Made by a program: the position numbers and the translations under genes. A stretch of 64,000 nt of DNA from Ulva prolifera (Eukaryota; Chlorophyta; Ulvophyceae; Ulvales; Ulvaceae). The stretch's first letter is position 1; every line of letters begins with the position of its first letter. The notes under the pieces are model-generated. The model was not told where the DNA came from. It saw only the letters and a program-made list of their open reading frames with translations, and did no database searches. Positions 1 through 22,576 of this stretch are shown here, piece after piece. The stretch spans positions 8,169,836 through 8,233,835 of the forward strand of contig CM041198.1 of assembly GCA_023078555.1 (NCBI GenBank), written 5' to 3'.

Positions 1-1089
1 GTCCAGGAGGCGAAGGCCGATGCTGCGGAGGCCGAGGAGGCGGACGACGAGCTCAGCGCCCTCTGGAAGCCCAAGCCGCAGCAGCCGCAGCAGCAGTTCC
101 CGGGCCAGCAGTTCCCAGGGCAGCAGTTCCCTGGCCAGCAGTACCCTGGGCAGCCATACCCGGGGCAGCAATACCCCGGACAGCAGCCGCCGTTCGGCGT
201 GCCGCCCCCCGCGCCGGCTCCCGGCGCAAATCCCTTCATGATGCCGCCCACCGGCCAGGTCATCCCGACGCAGACGTTCCTAGCGGGGCCGACGGGCCCG
301 GTAGCTGGCAGCGCCGCCGCCGGCGGCACCGGCGCGTCGTCGCTGCTCATGCCGGCGCCCCCGGCCCCCGTAGCCCCGGCCCCCGACCCGAACCGCGGCC
401 TCGGCGGCGGTGCGGTGTCGGCGAGCAACCCGTTCGCACAGGCGATGATCACCGGCGGTCTGGACGACCTGTCGGTCGGTGCGCTCGGGATTATCCAGGA
501 CAAGCGGAACGACGGCCCGAAGCCGCCAATGCGCGCGAGCGCGACCGGCGCGGCCGTGCCGCTCGCCGCGCAGCCCAGCATGCACTCCGCGGGTGCGTTC
601 ACCGGCGGCTCGGCGGCGTCGACGGGGTCAGCGGCGGCCCCGGCGCAACCCTTCGGCGGCGGCGCCGGCATGGCAGGCCACACGGGGGGCGCCCCCTTCC
701 AGCAGCCGGCGTACACCGGCGGTGTCACCGGCTTCGGCAACTACACCGGGCAGCAGCCGGGGCAGCAGCAGCAGCAGCAGTACCTTGTGCCCCCGACCGG
801 CTTCAACGGATACAACACCGGCTATGGCCAACCGCAGATGTATGGGCAGGGGTACGGCCAGCCGCAGGGGTACGGCCAGCAGCCCGGGTACGGCCACCCG
901 CAGGGGTACGGCCAGCAGCAGGGGTACGGCCTGCAGGGCGGCTACCAGCAGGGCATGCCGTATGGCGCGGCCGCGACCGGCCAGCCCGGCATGGGCCAGC
1001 AGCAGATGATGGCCGCGCCGCAGTACGGCACCGCCGCGACGGGTCCCGCTGCTCCGGCTGCGGGCTGGACGAACAGCTTTGCACAGTGA
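1..1089 (+). CDS. C-terminal part of an endocytic adaptor-like protein (ENTH/ANTH type tail), 5' end outside window
   Basis: Frame 1 is open from base 1 to a TGA at 1087-1089, giving the last 362 residues of a larger protein. It starts with an acidic stretch (EAEEADDELSALWKPKP), then repeats of QQFPGQ/QQYPGQ, then a Gly/Ala/Pro/Gln-rich tail with GYGQPQ-type repeats near residues 275-320. Two NPF tripeptides are visible (ANPFMMP, SNPFAQ) and the protein ends in NSFAQ. NPF motifs are known ligands of EH domains, and such disordered NPF tails are typical of epsin and AP180/CALM clathrin adaptors; the folded lipid-binding domain would lie left of the window. That family assignment is inference from the tail only. 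No intron is needed in the visible part. Confidence 0.5.
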   Translation, partial: VQEAKADAAEAEEADDELSALWKPKPQQPQQQFPGQQFPGQQFPGQQYPGQPYPGQQYPGQQPPFGVPPPAPAPGANPFMMPPTGQVIPTQTFLAGPTGPVAGSAAAGGTGASSLLMPAPPAPVAPAPDPNRGLGGGAVSASNPFAQAMITGGLDDLSVGALGIIQDKRNDGPKPPMRASATGAAVPLAAQPSMHSAGAFTGGSAASTGSAAAPAQPFGGGAGMAGHTGGAPFQQPAYTGGVTGFGNYTGQQPGQQQQQQYLVPPTGFNGYNTGYGQPQMYGQGYGQPQGYGQQPGYGHPQGYGQQQGYGLQGGYQQGMPYGAAATGQPGMGQQQMMAAPQYGTAATGPAAPAAGWTNSFAQ

Positions 1090-2200
1090 CGGCCCGGCCC
1101 GCGGGCCAGCGCTGCCACCGGTGCGCATGCAGGAGTGAGAATTTCAGGTATCGCCACGACATCACCACGCCGTGGCGGTCGCGTGCATCCGTAGGGTAGC
1201 GGCCGCCTCTGGCGCCTGGCTGTCCGGGCTGCAGGCGTGGATGCGTTGCATTTGACTGTGCTTGCCGCGCCGCCGGTGTGCGCGAGCGTGGGTTGGTGAC
1301 GGCGCACCTGGTGAGCAGCCCTGCGATTGGCCTGGTGCCAAAGGAGCTAGGCATCCCGCATCGCTGTGGCGTACTTGTGGATGGGCCCTGGAGCGCCCGG
1401 TAGATGGCTTGCCATGCATTATGCCGCTGTGCCGTACAGGCTTATTCAAGATGCTCATGCGGTTTTCGCGCGCGGCGCACTTAGCTTTTGTGCTGGCTGT
1501 AACGAGCTGATGGTGCGCTTGCAGTGGGTATGATGCAGGCAGGGGGCCTGGGCCAGCTGTGGGGCCCACTTTTGCCTCCTGGCAGCTGTGTGTGCGCCTG
1601 ACACCACAGCTGATGGCATCCCGGCAGCTGCTGTTCAACGCTCATGCCGGCATGCAATGACCAAGTGGCTGCAGGCGCTGGGCACTCAGCTGCTGCTTGA
1701 GGTCAGCAAGGTTGTCTAGAGGAGCGCAATGCAGGCCACATGTTGCAGCAACCGCTGTTGTGGATTGCAATTGGCTGTGCATACAATTTCAAGTGGAAGC
1801 CCATTCCAGACTGCCACATGATGGCATCACCCCGGCGATCTCGGTCACATGTGCTTCACTGCGTGTTCTACTATACTTCCTGTACTTCCATTTCTTTGCT
1901 AGGACGTTTCTGCGGCGACCTCAGCAACCAGCCATTGCAGCGACAGTCACGTCGAGCTGTGGCGAGAGCGCGGGGCCGTGCATGGCAATGTCTCGGATTA
2001 AGCATGATCAATAGTCGACATTAGATCGTACTACTCAAATTTATAGCCTTGGATCAATCAATTAATTGAAAGACCAATTTATCGATAAGCGGGACTGGAA
2101 GTCTAATCGTTTAATTACAAATCAGATGTTTCGCCATTGAAATGGTGCACTGACTTGTAGCTAGTAGGAACAAGTTTATGTATGTACTCAATTTAGACAT
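1090..2200. other. gene-free stretch
   Basis: Downstream of the adaptor-like gene. I see no frame with family resemblance or good codon pattern. From about 2030 the sequence becomes AT-rich, unlike the flanking genes, and leads into repeat copies. Confidence 0.6.
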
Positions 2201-2349
2201 ACCGGGCCATTGCATGGCAGAGCAATCCAACACACCAAGTCATAGCAACGACCGGCCGCCACGCGAGCAACCACTAAATCCCATTCTAGCCAACAACACG
2301 GACCAAAACCAAGGCACAACTACAACAAACGCTCCATGAACAGAGCTCT
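2201..2349 (+). repeat. dispersed repeat R2, longest left copy
   Basis: Begins with ACCGGGCCATTGCATGGCAG and ends near ACTACAACAAACGCTCC. About 140 bp match the copy at 40445-40583 in the same order with substitutions and small indels. The first 25 bases recur at several other places in the window in both orientations. No coding capacity. Confidence 0.6.
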
Positions 2350-2370
2350 CAACCCAGGTTTATATATGCC

Positions 2371-3095
2371 GTTACGAAGGACAGAGGCCGGGAACGGAGC
2401 CGTTTCTCGGAATCCACTCACTCATTCATGGCACTAGGCCGGGCACGAGAGCAGCCCTGCCGGTGATTCCAGCCAAATATAGAAGCCCTGCATGGAGCAC
2501 ATAAGCATTCCCTTTGCACAACGCCACACTCCACCGGCGCAAAGCATTCGTCACAAACACACCATGGTCCACCATACCGAGGCGCAACCTCCGCCAGCCG
2601 ATTCAAGTGATACATAGCAGGCTGTCCCAACCGGCCATGCGTCTCATGCGACAACGTCACAAAACTGTATGCATCAGGTTCGTAGGCACGATGAGCTTCT
2701 GCACGTCCCGCAGCACCGCAGCACCCCCGTCCTCGCGGGCTGCAAAAGGTACCAGCACAGGGGTTCACAATCGACACAGCCCCTATGCACAGCGGACTAT
2801 CAGGCGGCACAAACATCATATCCCCCACCATATCTTGGGTCATCGCCATGAGCACCTCCTCCAGCCCCTCCTCCCGCGCGGCAGCGGCCTGCACCCCAGG
2901 CCCTGCCGCACCCTGGCCACCTCGCACCACCGCCGCCGCCGGTGCCGCAGCCTGCTCGGCGTCCGGCGCGGGTCGCCTCACATGGGCGCTGTGCCCAGCA
3001 TCGGCATCGGCGGCTGGAGCAGCCGCCGTCGCCGGCCGCGCACGCGGCTGCGGCGCCGGCGGCGGGGTCGTCGCGCGAGAAGGGCCCGCTACTAC
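2371..3095 (-). mobile_element. LINE 3' end with C-terminal ORF remnant, 5'-truncated
   Basis: On the minus strand an open frame of about 220 residues ends at 2418 in RARPSAMNE-stop and is followed by a short 3' UTR reading GGCCTCTGTCC...GTAAC. The same stop context and UTR recur at 27613-27866, 37922-38001 and 63124-63195, which defines a dispersed element family. The protein end is cysteine-rich (CVCDECF, then CLCAPC, then a WNHRQGC segment), like the zinc-finger ends of many LINE ORF2 proteins. No reverse-transcriptase motif lies in this copy, so it is a truncated insertion. The right limit near 3095, where TATG-rich sequence starts, is approximate. Confidence 0.55.
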
Positions 3096-3488
3096 TTTTA
3101 TGTATGTACTTTTATGTATGTAAACATGCAAATATACCTGCAACATGTTTCACTGAGAAATTGCGCAGCCGGATACAATGGGACATTGCCTCCATGGAAT
3201 GCATTGATAACGGGACCACAAACAAGGTCAACGCAGGACCAGGCAGTATGTTACAAGGCTGCTGGCAATCAACACCCGCGCCTCTACGAATTTACTCAGG
3301 CAGCCATGTAGTTCTAGCCATAAATCAATCGAGACTGTCCTTTTCATTGTGATTTGTGGTCGCACATTGCAGGGCCACATGCATGAGCAGAGCTATCTAA
3401 ACATCTGTGCCAAGCTGGTCTGTCCTACACAGAAGCACAACCAGCTGGAGTGCATGTTTCTGTTTGCCATGCCTTATTTTCTATTCTG

Positions 3489-3511
3489 GTGCTGCGCCAT
3501 GCGATGGCCGG
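3489..3511 (-). repeat. R2 repeat fragment, inverted
   Basis: TGCTGCGCCATGCGATGGCC is the reverse complement of the R2 start with few changes. It faces the copy at 2201, so the two form an inverted pair about 1.3 kb apart. Confidence 0.45.
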
Positions 3512-3629
3512 AGATCTCTGATCTCGTCTATGTCAACGACATAGATAAATGACTGCACCATTGCCCGCGGGAATGCATTATCGGCTATCAGTCAGAGCTG
3601 CGTACACATGCTATCAATAAGTTACCTAT

Positions 3630-3655
3630 ACCGGGCCACTATATGTCAAAGCAAC
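3630..3655 (+). repeat. R2 repeat fragment, direct
   Basis: ACCGGGCCACTATATGTCAA followed by AGCAAC matches the R2 start. Confidence 0.5.
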
Positions 3656-4200
3656 CAAGCACACCTAGTCACACGTACACATGCCGACACACTCTGAGCC
3701 CAAGCGATTGGGGTGCGCTGAGCGTAAGAGGCCATCTGCCCAACTGAATCTGCTGCCCTTATGTTCCCATGGGTTACTCGATTTTGGCACGGGAACAGTC
3801 TTGGAACGAAAACAGTCTTGTATCGGAGCTCTGTGTATCAAGCTGCAGATGGGCTTCGACGGTCCGGTGTGTTTAACGCGCTCTGCTCCTCGTAATGCTT
3901 ACGCAGGCCAGCTACTCTTTACGGTGTTGTCGACCCCTGCGCTATCGCTAGGAGTGCCGTTCTGTCGTGCATCGTCGAGGCTGGAGGTGAAGCTGTTCTG
4001 CCCGATAGCATTACGTTGGTGGAGTTCAAGACATGGCTACAACATCGTACTGAAGACGCTAAGAATTGGACGTTTCCTTTGCTTTGCACTGTGACGAAGG
4101 TAGGGCCTCCCGCACAGCAGCGTCCGCTGCAGCAGAGACTCTGAGAATACTGTAGCTTTTAACATTCACAGACCGTTATCGCTGCCAGAAAATACATCAC

Positions 4201-6302
4201 ATGTCACAGGCTGCTGATATTCTCGATGATGGACGCGTTGATGAGTGGGCTGAGCTGGCCGCGGCCAGTCTCCCTCCTGGTTCTGATTGTCTTGCCCGGG
4301 ATCACAGCCCAGAAGAGGCGTCTAATGGCTTGACGAAGTTGTCAGATTCATTACGGAGGCGTGTGTTGGCGGCTGCTGCTGTCGATGCGATACGCCTGCA
4401 CCGTTTGCTTGACTTCTTGCCAAGCCATGACCATGCAGCAGTGCTTGAAGCCACCATCACAGATACCAAAACGCTCGAGGCGCCTCTACAAAGATCACTG
4501 AAGGTCATTCAAGCTCTGACGTCAATCCCGGCATTGCCACCGCTCGTCCGTTTCCTACATGTTGATGACTCCGACCCGTCAGATCCAATTGAACCGGAGT
4601 CACCCACAGCTGAGCAAGCAACGACATGCCTCATCCGAGCGCTCCAGCACCACTCAGGCCTGACCGGCCTCCACCTGAAGCTGTCGTGCATCACCTTAGC
4701 CTGTCTCAAGCAGCTAGCCCCAGCCATCGCCTCTCGCACGTCCCTCCAGTCCCTCGTCCTGTACTCCACCATCGGCCCAGACAGCCTGCCCACACTGCAG
4801 CAGATCTTCCACGCCCTCCCCCAGCTGCAGCACCTTGCCATTTCACTCTCCTCCTCAGACATCCGCAAGCGCCTGTGCGACGACGAGGCTGCAGCAGCCC
4901 CGGCGCACTGCCTCCTTCCGATGCTCTCTGCCACCACAGCCCTCACATCCCTGGACCTGTCCACAGTGGGCGACATCGCAAGCCGCATCGAAGCAACCGG
5001 CGCCCTGACCATGCCACAGCTGCGCCAACTCACGCTCAGATTTGGCAACTCACACACACTGTCCTGCATGTCCATCGCATCGTCGCCCACCTCCGTGCCC
5101 CCCTCACCAGCCTCCACACGCTGCACGACGAGGGCCTCGCGTCCCCTGCCGACGCCGTCAGCACCGCCCAGACGCTGTTCTCCCGGGTCGCGGCGTTCAC
5201 TGCGCTGCAGGCGCTGGCCCTCGCCGCGCCAGGGCACAACAACAACTCTGCCGAAGTCATTTTCGGCTGCTGCGCAGTCGGTTTCCAACGATGTCAGCGG
5301 CACAGGCGATGAGCACAGACCCCACCTTTCTCCACGACGTCATGCGTCGAGGCCGCACGTAGGGAGTGCTGCTCCCCGACTGCCGGACGCGAGTCGTCCT
5401 TGACGAAGTGTCTTCTCTTCCGCCGTCCCCACCACCCTGCGTGCCCTGCCGCCCCTCGCTGCCCTCGCCATCAGCGCCGATGTCTCAGTGACGCACGCCG
5501 CAGCCCCCGTGCTGGCCGCCGCGCTGGCGCAGCTGACGGCCCTGACGGTCACGCTGTTCTGGTGGGGTGCCGAGGGGGGCAACTGGCGAGCGACGCTGGA
5601 GCATCTGGCCCAGCTGGCGCTGCAGCGGCACTGGATGGAACTAGAATATGCTCGGGTCGGTTTCCCGGGTTGCCGCCGATGGCCCACCTGACAGCGTTGT
5701 ACCTGTCCGCTGGGACCTGTGTGGCGAGCACAGACGACTGCGAGGCGCTGGGCCGCATGACCCAGGTGCGGAGGCTGCACCTCGTCGGCGCGCAGCTGCC
5801 GCTGGCGGTGCGGCGCGACTGCGCGCGCTACCCCGGCGCGCTGCCGGCCCTCGCCGAGCCTGCTGCTCCACAGCGGCACACCCGACGGCTGCATCTCAAA
5901 TGTTCTGGAGGAGCAGGTGCCGGAGGGGGCGCTGCCGGGGCTGCAGGAGCTCAGCCTGAACGTCTGGGGCCGCTGCAACAGGGATGACGATGCGGTGCAG
6001 AGGAAGACGAGGAGCAGGATGAGGAAGAGGACGATGGTGAGGACGGGGAAGATGATGAAGACGACGACGACGAGGAGGAGGAGGAGGAGGAAGCGGGGGA
6101 TGGCGAGCCTAGTGCAGTCCACACGATGACTCGTGCAGGCCAGTTCGCCAACAGGCTGCCGGCGCTTGTGCACCTCGACCTGTTGCTGCAGGACGATGGC
6201 ACAGATGGGCCACGAGATGACCTCAGCGAGTTGATTCAAGACCTCGAACGCGAGAGTAAAAGAGGGCTTGAGGTGTCACAGACCGCGGAGCCGCCCTTCT
6301 GA
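4201..6302 (+). pseudogene. leucine-rich-repeat protein gene, disrupted by frameshifts
   Basis: Opens at ATG 4201 (MSQAADILDDGRVDEWAEL) and reads for about 285 codons with leucine-rich repeats (LTGLHLKLS, LQSLVLYS, LQHLAISLS, LTSLDLS, LRQLTLRFG). Repeat-like protein then continues only after changes of frame: near 5041-5075 (to LTSLHTLHDEGL), near 5280, near 5420 (to LRALPPLAALAIS), near 5650-5700 (to MAHLTALYLSAG), near 5850 (to LQELSLNVWG) and near 6000 (to an acidic D/E run). A stop near 5358-5360 also lies in the likely path. The last frame ends at TGA 6300-6302. Introns cannot explain all shifts, because the repeats abut without splice signals. Such proteins are usually protein-binding scaffolds or F-box-type adaptors; no F-box is visible. 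It is either a young pseudogene or an assembly with indel errors. Confidence 0.65.
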
Positions 6303-7306
6303 GCTCTAGCAGTGGGGGCCTGATAGGATCCGAGAGGCAACAGGGCAGCCTGCGTGCGGTGGCAGGGGCATCGTTTTCAGCCAGCAAGCGGGAGTAGCGT
6401 CAAAAGACTCAACTCTGAAGCAGGGATGACTGCTATCGATCATGAGCTGCGTTGTGTCTTGTTTCAAGCTGTTTAGGTATGAGATGAGCGAATGGTAGGT
6501 CATCCTGTGGCTGAATGCACTCGCTGTCACATCGTGTTTGGTATCATGTCCCATCGCCGGACTGGAGATGAGACGCCGTCATGGCCTTACATGAATTGAA
6601 TGCCCATTGGGCGTCTTCAGATGTGCCTGCGTCTCCACAGCAGCAGCAGTGGTACAGGCACACAATGCGTTGGCGGCAACCTCCTGCGCAACCGCTGAGC
6701 AGCGATGATGAGTGTGTTACGTTGCACCCGGCATGCAGCAAAGTGCTTGAAAATCCGTTTGTCCTTTCTATGGCGGATACTTGCAGCGATGTGGGCATTT
6801 GAACGCAGAAATGAGTTGTCTGAGATCGTTGAGAATGATCGAAAGCAGGCCTGAAGCTTACGGCCCTGAGCATTACGCGGCGCAGGTGATACATAGGCCC
6901 GACCGAATGTGTACTTGGCCCTGCTTTGTGACGGCGCCCATGCGCAGTGTGGTCGTGCGTAGGCATCGGGTCGCGGATGAGGACCGATCAAATAGGCTTC
7001 AATGCAGTCAATGTCACCGTACAACCCCGCCACGTCACTCAGCTACCAGGATGCACACTGCCATCATCGATGAGCAACTCTTGCCTGCTACACTGTGGCC
7101 TCAGCTGGTGTCTGCCCAAACGCTTTGAATTCAACTTGTTTACGTCCGCTGCCTACATGGACAGCCGCTGGAACCTTGCCAGCCCCAGCCATAACTTCCA
7201 CACCACCCACCCCCACCACAAAAACGAAGCAAAGTGATCATCCATCCGCTCCGTACAACCAGCGACCACACCAGTGCACCCATGGACACCGAAGCCTCGA
7301 CGGCCT
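6303..7306. other. convergent intergenic region
   Basis: Lies between the LRR gene (+) and the end of the AlaRS gene (-). It should hold both 3' UTRs. No coding frame of interest. Confidence 0.6.
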
Positions 7307-14987
<7,681 letters not shown>

Positions 14988-15810
14988 GTGTTCGCACTTT
15001 TGTGGCAACGCAGAACTACAGCAAAATGGGCCCACGGAAGCGAGGAAAAGCTGAACAAAGAGCAGAAGTGCCGCACATCGCGCTACAGCATGAAATATGA
15101 CATATCGATTTCGTTGCTTTCTTGACATAAGTGCTACGTGTCCCCTCCGGCCACAAGGTGGTATCGGGACACGCAGCTGTCCTAGCACGCAGTGACGTCC
15201 ACGGCTACGTTTGCGAGATAACGGCAGCAAGCGGCCAGGTAAACCACGATTCGACGTGTGCTCTCGAGCATCCTACCCACACAGTAGCTGTTGCGGACTC
15301 GGCCGAGCTCGGTTGCTGCTGCATGCCATGGTGATGGTGCAATGGATGCGGTCAGACGACTGCTGGTCCAACACTGGCGATGACGGCCACAGCTGGACCC
15401 ATGTGCGACTGCATTCCAGTGCAATAAACGCAGGTATTGTACAAGTGATGTTGCGGTGCATTACACCGAGTACACTGACCACGTTTCAGTGGCACTGCAC
15501 ATTATCTGTCCCACTGATGAATCATGCCATCCTTACCTGACTACATGGGCAGCTGTGTAGAGCAAAGTACCTGCACCAAAACATTTCCATCCGCTGTTGA
15601 TGCTCTGGAAAGGCTGGCATGAGCTCATGACCTGAGCGGACACCTTGAAATTGGGCACACCCACCCCTGACGATCCTGCCACCCCTTCCGATTGGATATC
15701 ATCTAAACGTCAACGTGAATCACATTCAGCTACTCTTGTCATCAAGCACCACACTGGTCCGGACTACAGCTGCCCACACAGCCGTGTCCGACGGGATAGC
15801 CACGGTCGCC
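14988..15810. other. intergenic region upstream of AlaRS
   Basis: Both neighbours are on the minus strand, so this holds the AlaRS promoter and the 3' UTR of the triple kinase. No conserved frame is seen. Confidence 0.6.
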
Positions 15811-19055
<3,245 letters not shown>

Positions 19056-19419
19056 CCGTACGTCTGTACTTAAGGTGTGACGTTGAGTCCTGAGGATGAC
19101 GTGCTCCAGATGCTAGCTGACAGTACCAATTACTCCATTGCCATCGTAAGTATCGTTGCTTCGCGATCATACGCTGCATCATCAATTCGGTACCGCGCGA
19201 CCAGTACTGCATGCCATTAGTGGCTTATGGGAGCAATTCACCACGAACGCGCTTGGGAATACTGACGCTGATCTCGACGTCTGCGTCGATGTCGTCAGGT
19301 CTAGCCCGTCTCGTTAGGTGCAATATTCCAGGCGGAGGTGACTCTTTTCAGCTCCACTCAGTGTAAATTTCATCGACGCCACAATCAAGGCCCAGTGTGT
19401 CAGCGTTGATACAGCAAGA
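19056..19419. promoter_or_regulatory. shared bidirectional promoter region
   Basis: 364 bp separate the divergent starts of the triple kinase (-) and the epimerase (+), so both promoters and 5' UTRs must lie here or in upstream exons. I see no clear TATA box or named motif. Confidence 0.5.
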
Positions 19420-20143
19420 ATGACTTCTACACGCTTCATCTCCGGCTCCCGCGTGGTGCAACAGACCCGCAAAGCAAATGCTGCTCGTACTTCGCGTCTG
19501 GTTGTGCGTGCGGGTGCCGAGCGCGTAACTCAGTCCAAGGACGACGTCATTGTGTCTCCATCCATCCTCTCTGCTAACTTTGCAAAGCTTGGAGAGCAGG
19601 TGAGAGAATCAAACCGCCAATAGCATGACAGTTTTGTCATACGCCTGTTTGGAGATGTATTGTGTGCCCCTCAGGTGGTTGGGTCGTACGGCACGTGGTC
19701 CCCTCTCCGCAGCCGTGAGAACAAGGTCATCAAGAGACAGTTGCCGCAATGTCTAGGCACACCGATAATCGTTCTATCAGGTTACTCCACGGTTATTGTC
19801 AGTCCTAGTGCTAACGGTACTGATTCGCTGATCCGACAGGTCAGACGGATCCATCGTTGTGAGTGCCGAAATCTGACTTGACCACCGCTGTCGAAACATG
19901 CCGCGCACGTATATACCGCACAGGGAACAAATTTGCGTTTGACGCATTTTTGGGTTCGTCTCGGTGGTCGTCGTCATGCTGAGCAGCCCGTCCGCGTCGG
20001 GGTTACACGCCGTCCGCGTGTGGCAGACCCCCCTGCGCGTGTCCTGCTGCATGCCGCCATGATTGCAACATCTTGCGAATTATCTTTCACGTCTGAGTGG
20101 CGTGTCTGGTCATTGCGACTGTTGCCGACGCTTGGAGAATATT

Positions 20144-20185
<42 letters not shown>

Positions 20186-22576
20186 ACCATTTCTGGGCGT
20201 CGCTTCACAACCGACTTCCAGGTAGAGCTCTGCTGCACAACCTTCTTAACACCCCGGAACTTGCAGGTCAAGGCAATTGATGAGGCTGGCTGCGACTGGG
20301 TCCATGTCGATGTCATGGATGGCCGCTTTGTGCCCAACATCACCATCGGACCTCTGGTGGTGGATGCCCTCCGCCCTGTGACTGAGAAGCCCCTAGATGT
20401 GCACCTGGTGCGAACATCCACCACTCCATCTCCAGATAGGCCTGTTCATCTGTCTTCTGCACTCGGCAAAACTTCCCACTCTTGCAACGATACTATGGGG
20501 ATGCTTCACCACCCATGCTCAGAGGGGGCAGCACCTTCCTGCCTGCTGCATGCCAGGACATGAGCTGTCCTTCAGGCTGCGCCCTACTCCTGACTTCCAC
20601 CCCTCCCCATATGGAACCATGTGGGGCCTCTCACCGGAACCACGTGGGGCCTCGCAAGGCTTCCGGGCCTACACAAGCCCAGGGAACAATCGTGCAACAA
20701 TCGTGTTTGATTGCATGCTTTCATCAATGCTGCCACATATCTGCCAACCCACATGCTCTGCTGTATCTTCTTTTTCCATGTCTCGCCAGGCTTCTCGCTG
20801 GTCGGCGGGCGTGTGACAAGAGGAACCTCGCATCTACGCGACACACGACGCCGCACCAGGATGCTGTAGGCGTCTGACACCCCTCAGAAACTCGAGTGCC
20901 CGTATCCCACATAGAGTCAGGCATTCACGCATGCATGCGCGATGCTGATTGCACCTACCAAAGCACCGACTGCAATTCAAGGCTGCCCCACCGGGCCGTC
21001 GCCCCACACACCTCCCCGTGCCGACCCCATGCATCGCCCCCCCCAGCCACCCCAGTGGTGACTGCGTCACAGCTGGCTCCACTACACTGCCCATGCGCAG
21101 CTTCTGAGCGGGATCTAGGTACGGGCCCCAGCACACACATGAACAACGTAGAGCGTATCGCCACAATGATCACCCTCGCAACCGCCCGTCCGGTGGCAGT
21201 GGCTTCGCAACTCAGACCAAAACGCCCGTGGGCACCCCCCCCCCCCCCCCCCCCCCCCCCCCCGCGCGAAGCCGCAACCCTCATGCAGCCTCGTAGCTTG
21301 TTCTGGTGCTCTGCCATGCAATGGCCTGGGACCTTGCCATCTGTCCCCCATGTGGGCACGACGTGCAGATGATTGTGGAGCCGGAGCTCCGCGTGCCGGA
21401 CTTTGCGAAGGCCGGCGCCGACATCATCTCGGTGCACGCGGAGGTCGCCTCGACGATCCACCTGCACCGCAGCCTGAACCAGATCAAGGACCTCGGATGC
21501 CTCGCGGGCGCGGTGCTCAACCCCGGCACGCCGCTGTCGGCCATCGAGGAGGTGCTCGACGTGCTCGACCTCGTGCTCATCATGAGCGTCAACCCCGGAT
21601 TCGGCGGCCAGGGCTTCATCGGGAGCCAGGTCGACAAGATCCGCCGGTTGAAGGCGATGTGCAACGACCGGGTGCGTACCCCCGCTCCGCCGCCCCTGAC
21701 CTTGAGGTGCTTGTCATGTTGCAGCGAGCCCCTTCTTTCGTCTGCAGAAGAGCCCCAGTGCTTCTGAAGTCCTTGCCAGCCTTGCTGGCTGCGTCGGTGC
21801 TGAGGTCTCGGCACTGCCGGCCGCTGCGCGCGGTGTGGCTGTAGCTTGTGTGAGCTGACCCCCTTGCTGTGGCAGGGCGCAGCGGTGTCGGCGAGGTGCC
21901 TGCCGTGCAAAGTGCGGGGCAGCCTGTATGTTCCGGTGCAGCGCGAGCATGCAATGGCCGTGCGTGCGATGTGCCCCTGACGTGTCGTAGGTGCGGGGTG
22001 TTTACACTGTGTTCGCTCCGCTTCTCTTCAGGCTTGCTCTGATCTGAGCAGCCGTTATGCCCGCGGCGCCGGCGTTCGAACATCCAGGCCCTCTGCCTTC
22101 CTGCCTGCGGCTAGGGTGTCTGGGCGTTCAGATCTGGGGTGGCCACGCTGGTATGCATGTGCTGGTCTGTCCAGCACAGGGGGGCGCAGCTGTGCCTGAA
22201 GGCCCCGGTGTGCCGTCAGCGGCGGCTGTGAGCATGCGCACCGTCAGCGGCGGCTGTGGGCATGCGCACCGTCAGCGGCGGCTGTGGGCATGCGCACCGT
22301 CCCACGTGTGCAAGCCATGCGCGCTGGCGGCGTGGTGCGCGGCTGCTGGAGCCTCCGGTAAGACGAGGGAGTGCGTGACTGTGGACAGGGTTGTGTGACT
22401 GTGGCGTGGGTGTGCAGGGGGTGAACCCATGGATCGAGGTGGACGGAGGCGTCGGGCCGGGTAACGCCGGGCTTGTCATCGAGGCCGGCGCCAACGCGAT
22501 CGTCGCCGGTTCTGCCGTCTTTGGCGCTGAGAGCTACGCTGACGCCATCGCTGGCATCAAGGCGAACAAGAAGTAG
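19420..22576 (+). CDS. RPE: ribulose-phosphate 3-epimerase, plastid
   Basis: Interconverts ribulose 5-phosphate and xylulose 5-phosphate in the Calvin cycle and pentose phosphate pathway. Exons 19420-19599, 20267-20407, 21369-21671 and 22418-22576 join in phase 0 to 260 residues, the usual length for a plastid form. Residues 1-33 are Ser/Thr/Arg-rich and end in LVVRAGA, a green-type transit peptide. The mature part begins [18 protein letters not shown]. Catalytic and metal features: [36 protein letters not shown] and VDGGVGPGN. The barrel is complete, and nothing looks damaged. Introns 1 and 2 contain long poly(C) runs and intron 3 a minisatellite. It is transcribed away from the kinase gene. 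Confidence 0.95.
20147..20184. repeat. 38-nt C run in RPE intron 1
   Basis: Uninterrupted C on the coding strand, about 80 nt before the acceptor of exon 2. Confidence 0.9.
21235..21263. repeat. 29-nt C run in RPE intron 2
   Basis: Uninterrupted C on the coding strand, about 105 nt before the acceptor of exon 3. Confidence 0.9.
21307..21330 (-). repeat. R2 repeat fragment in RPE intron 2
   Basis: TGCTCTGCCATGCAATGGCC is the exact reverse complement of part of the R2 start at 2201-2226. It lies 40-60 nt before the exon 3 acceptor. Confidence 0.55.
22214..22297. repeat. 28-bp tandem repeat in RPE intron 3
   Basis: Three copies of a 28-bp unit beginning CGTCAGCGGCGGCTGTG; the first differs by one base (GAG for GGG). 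Confidence 0.9.

Larger units (their letters stand above)
3147..4200. other. gene-free stretch with repeat fragments
   Basis: Holds an inverted R2 fragment (3489-3511) and a direct one (3630-3655). A frame of 137 codons at 3681-4094 has no recognisable features and ends 107 bases before the LRR gene. The last part probably contains the promoter and 5' UTR of that gene. Confidence 0.5.
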
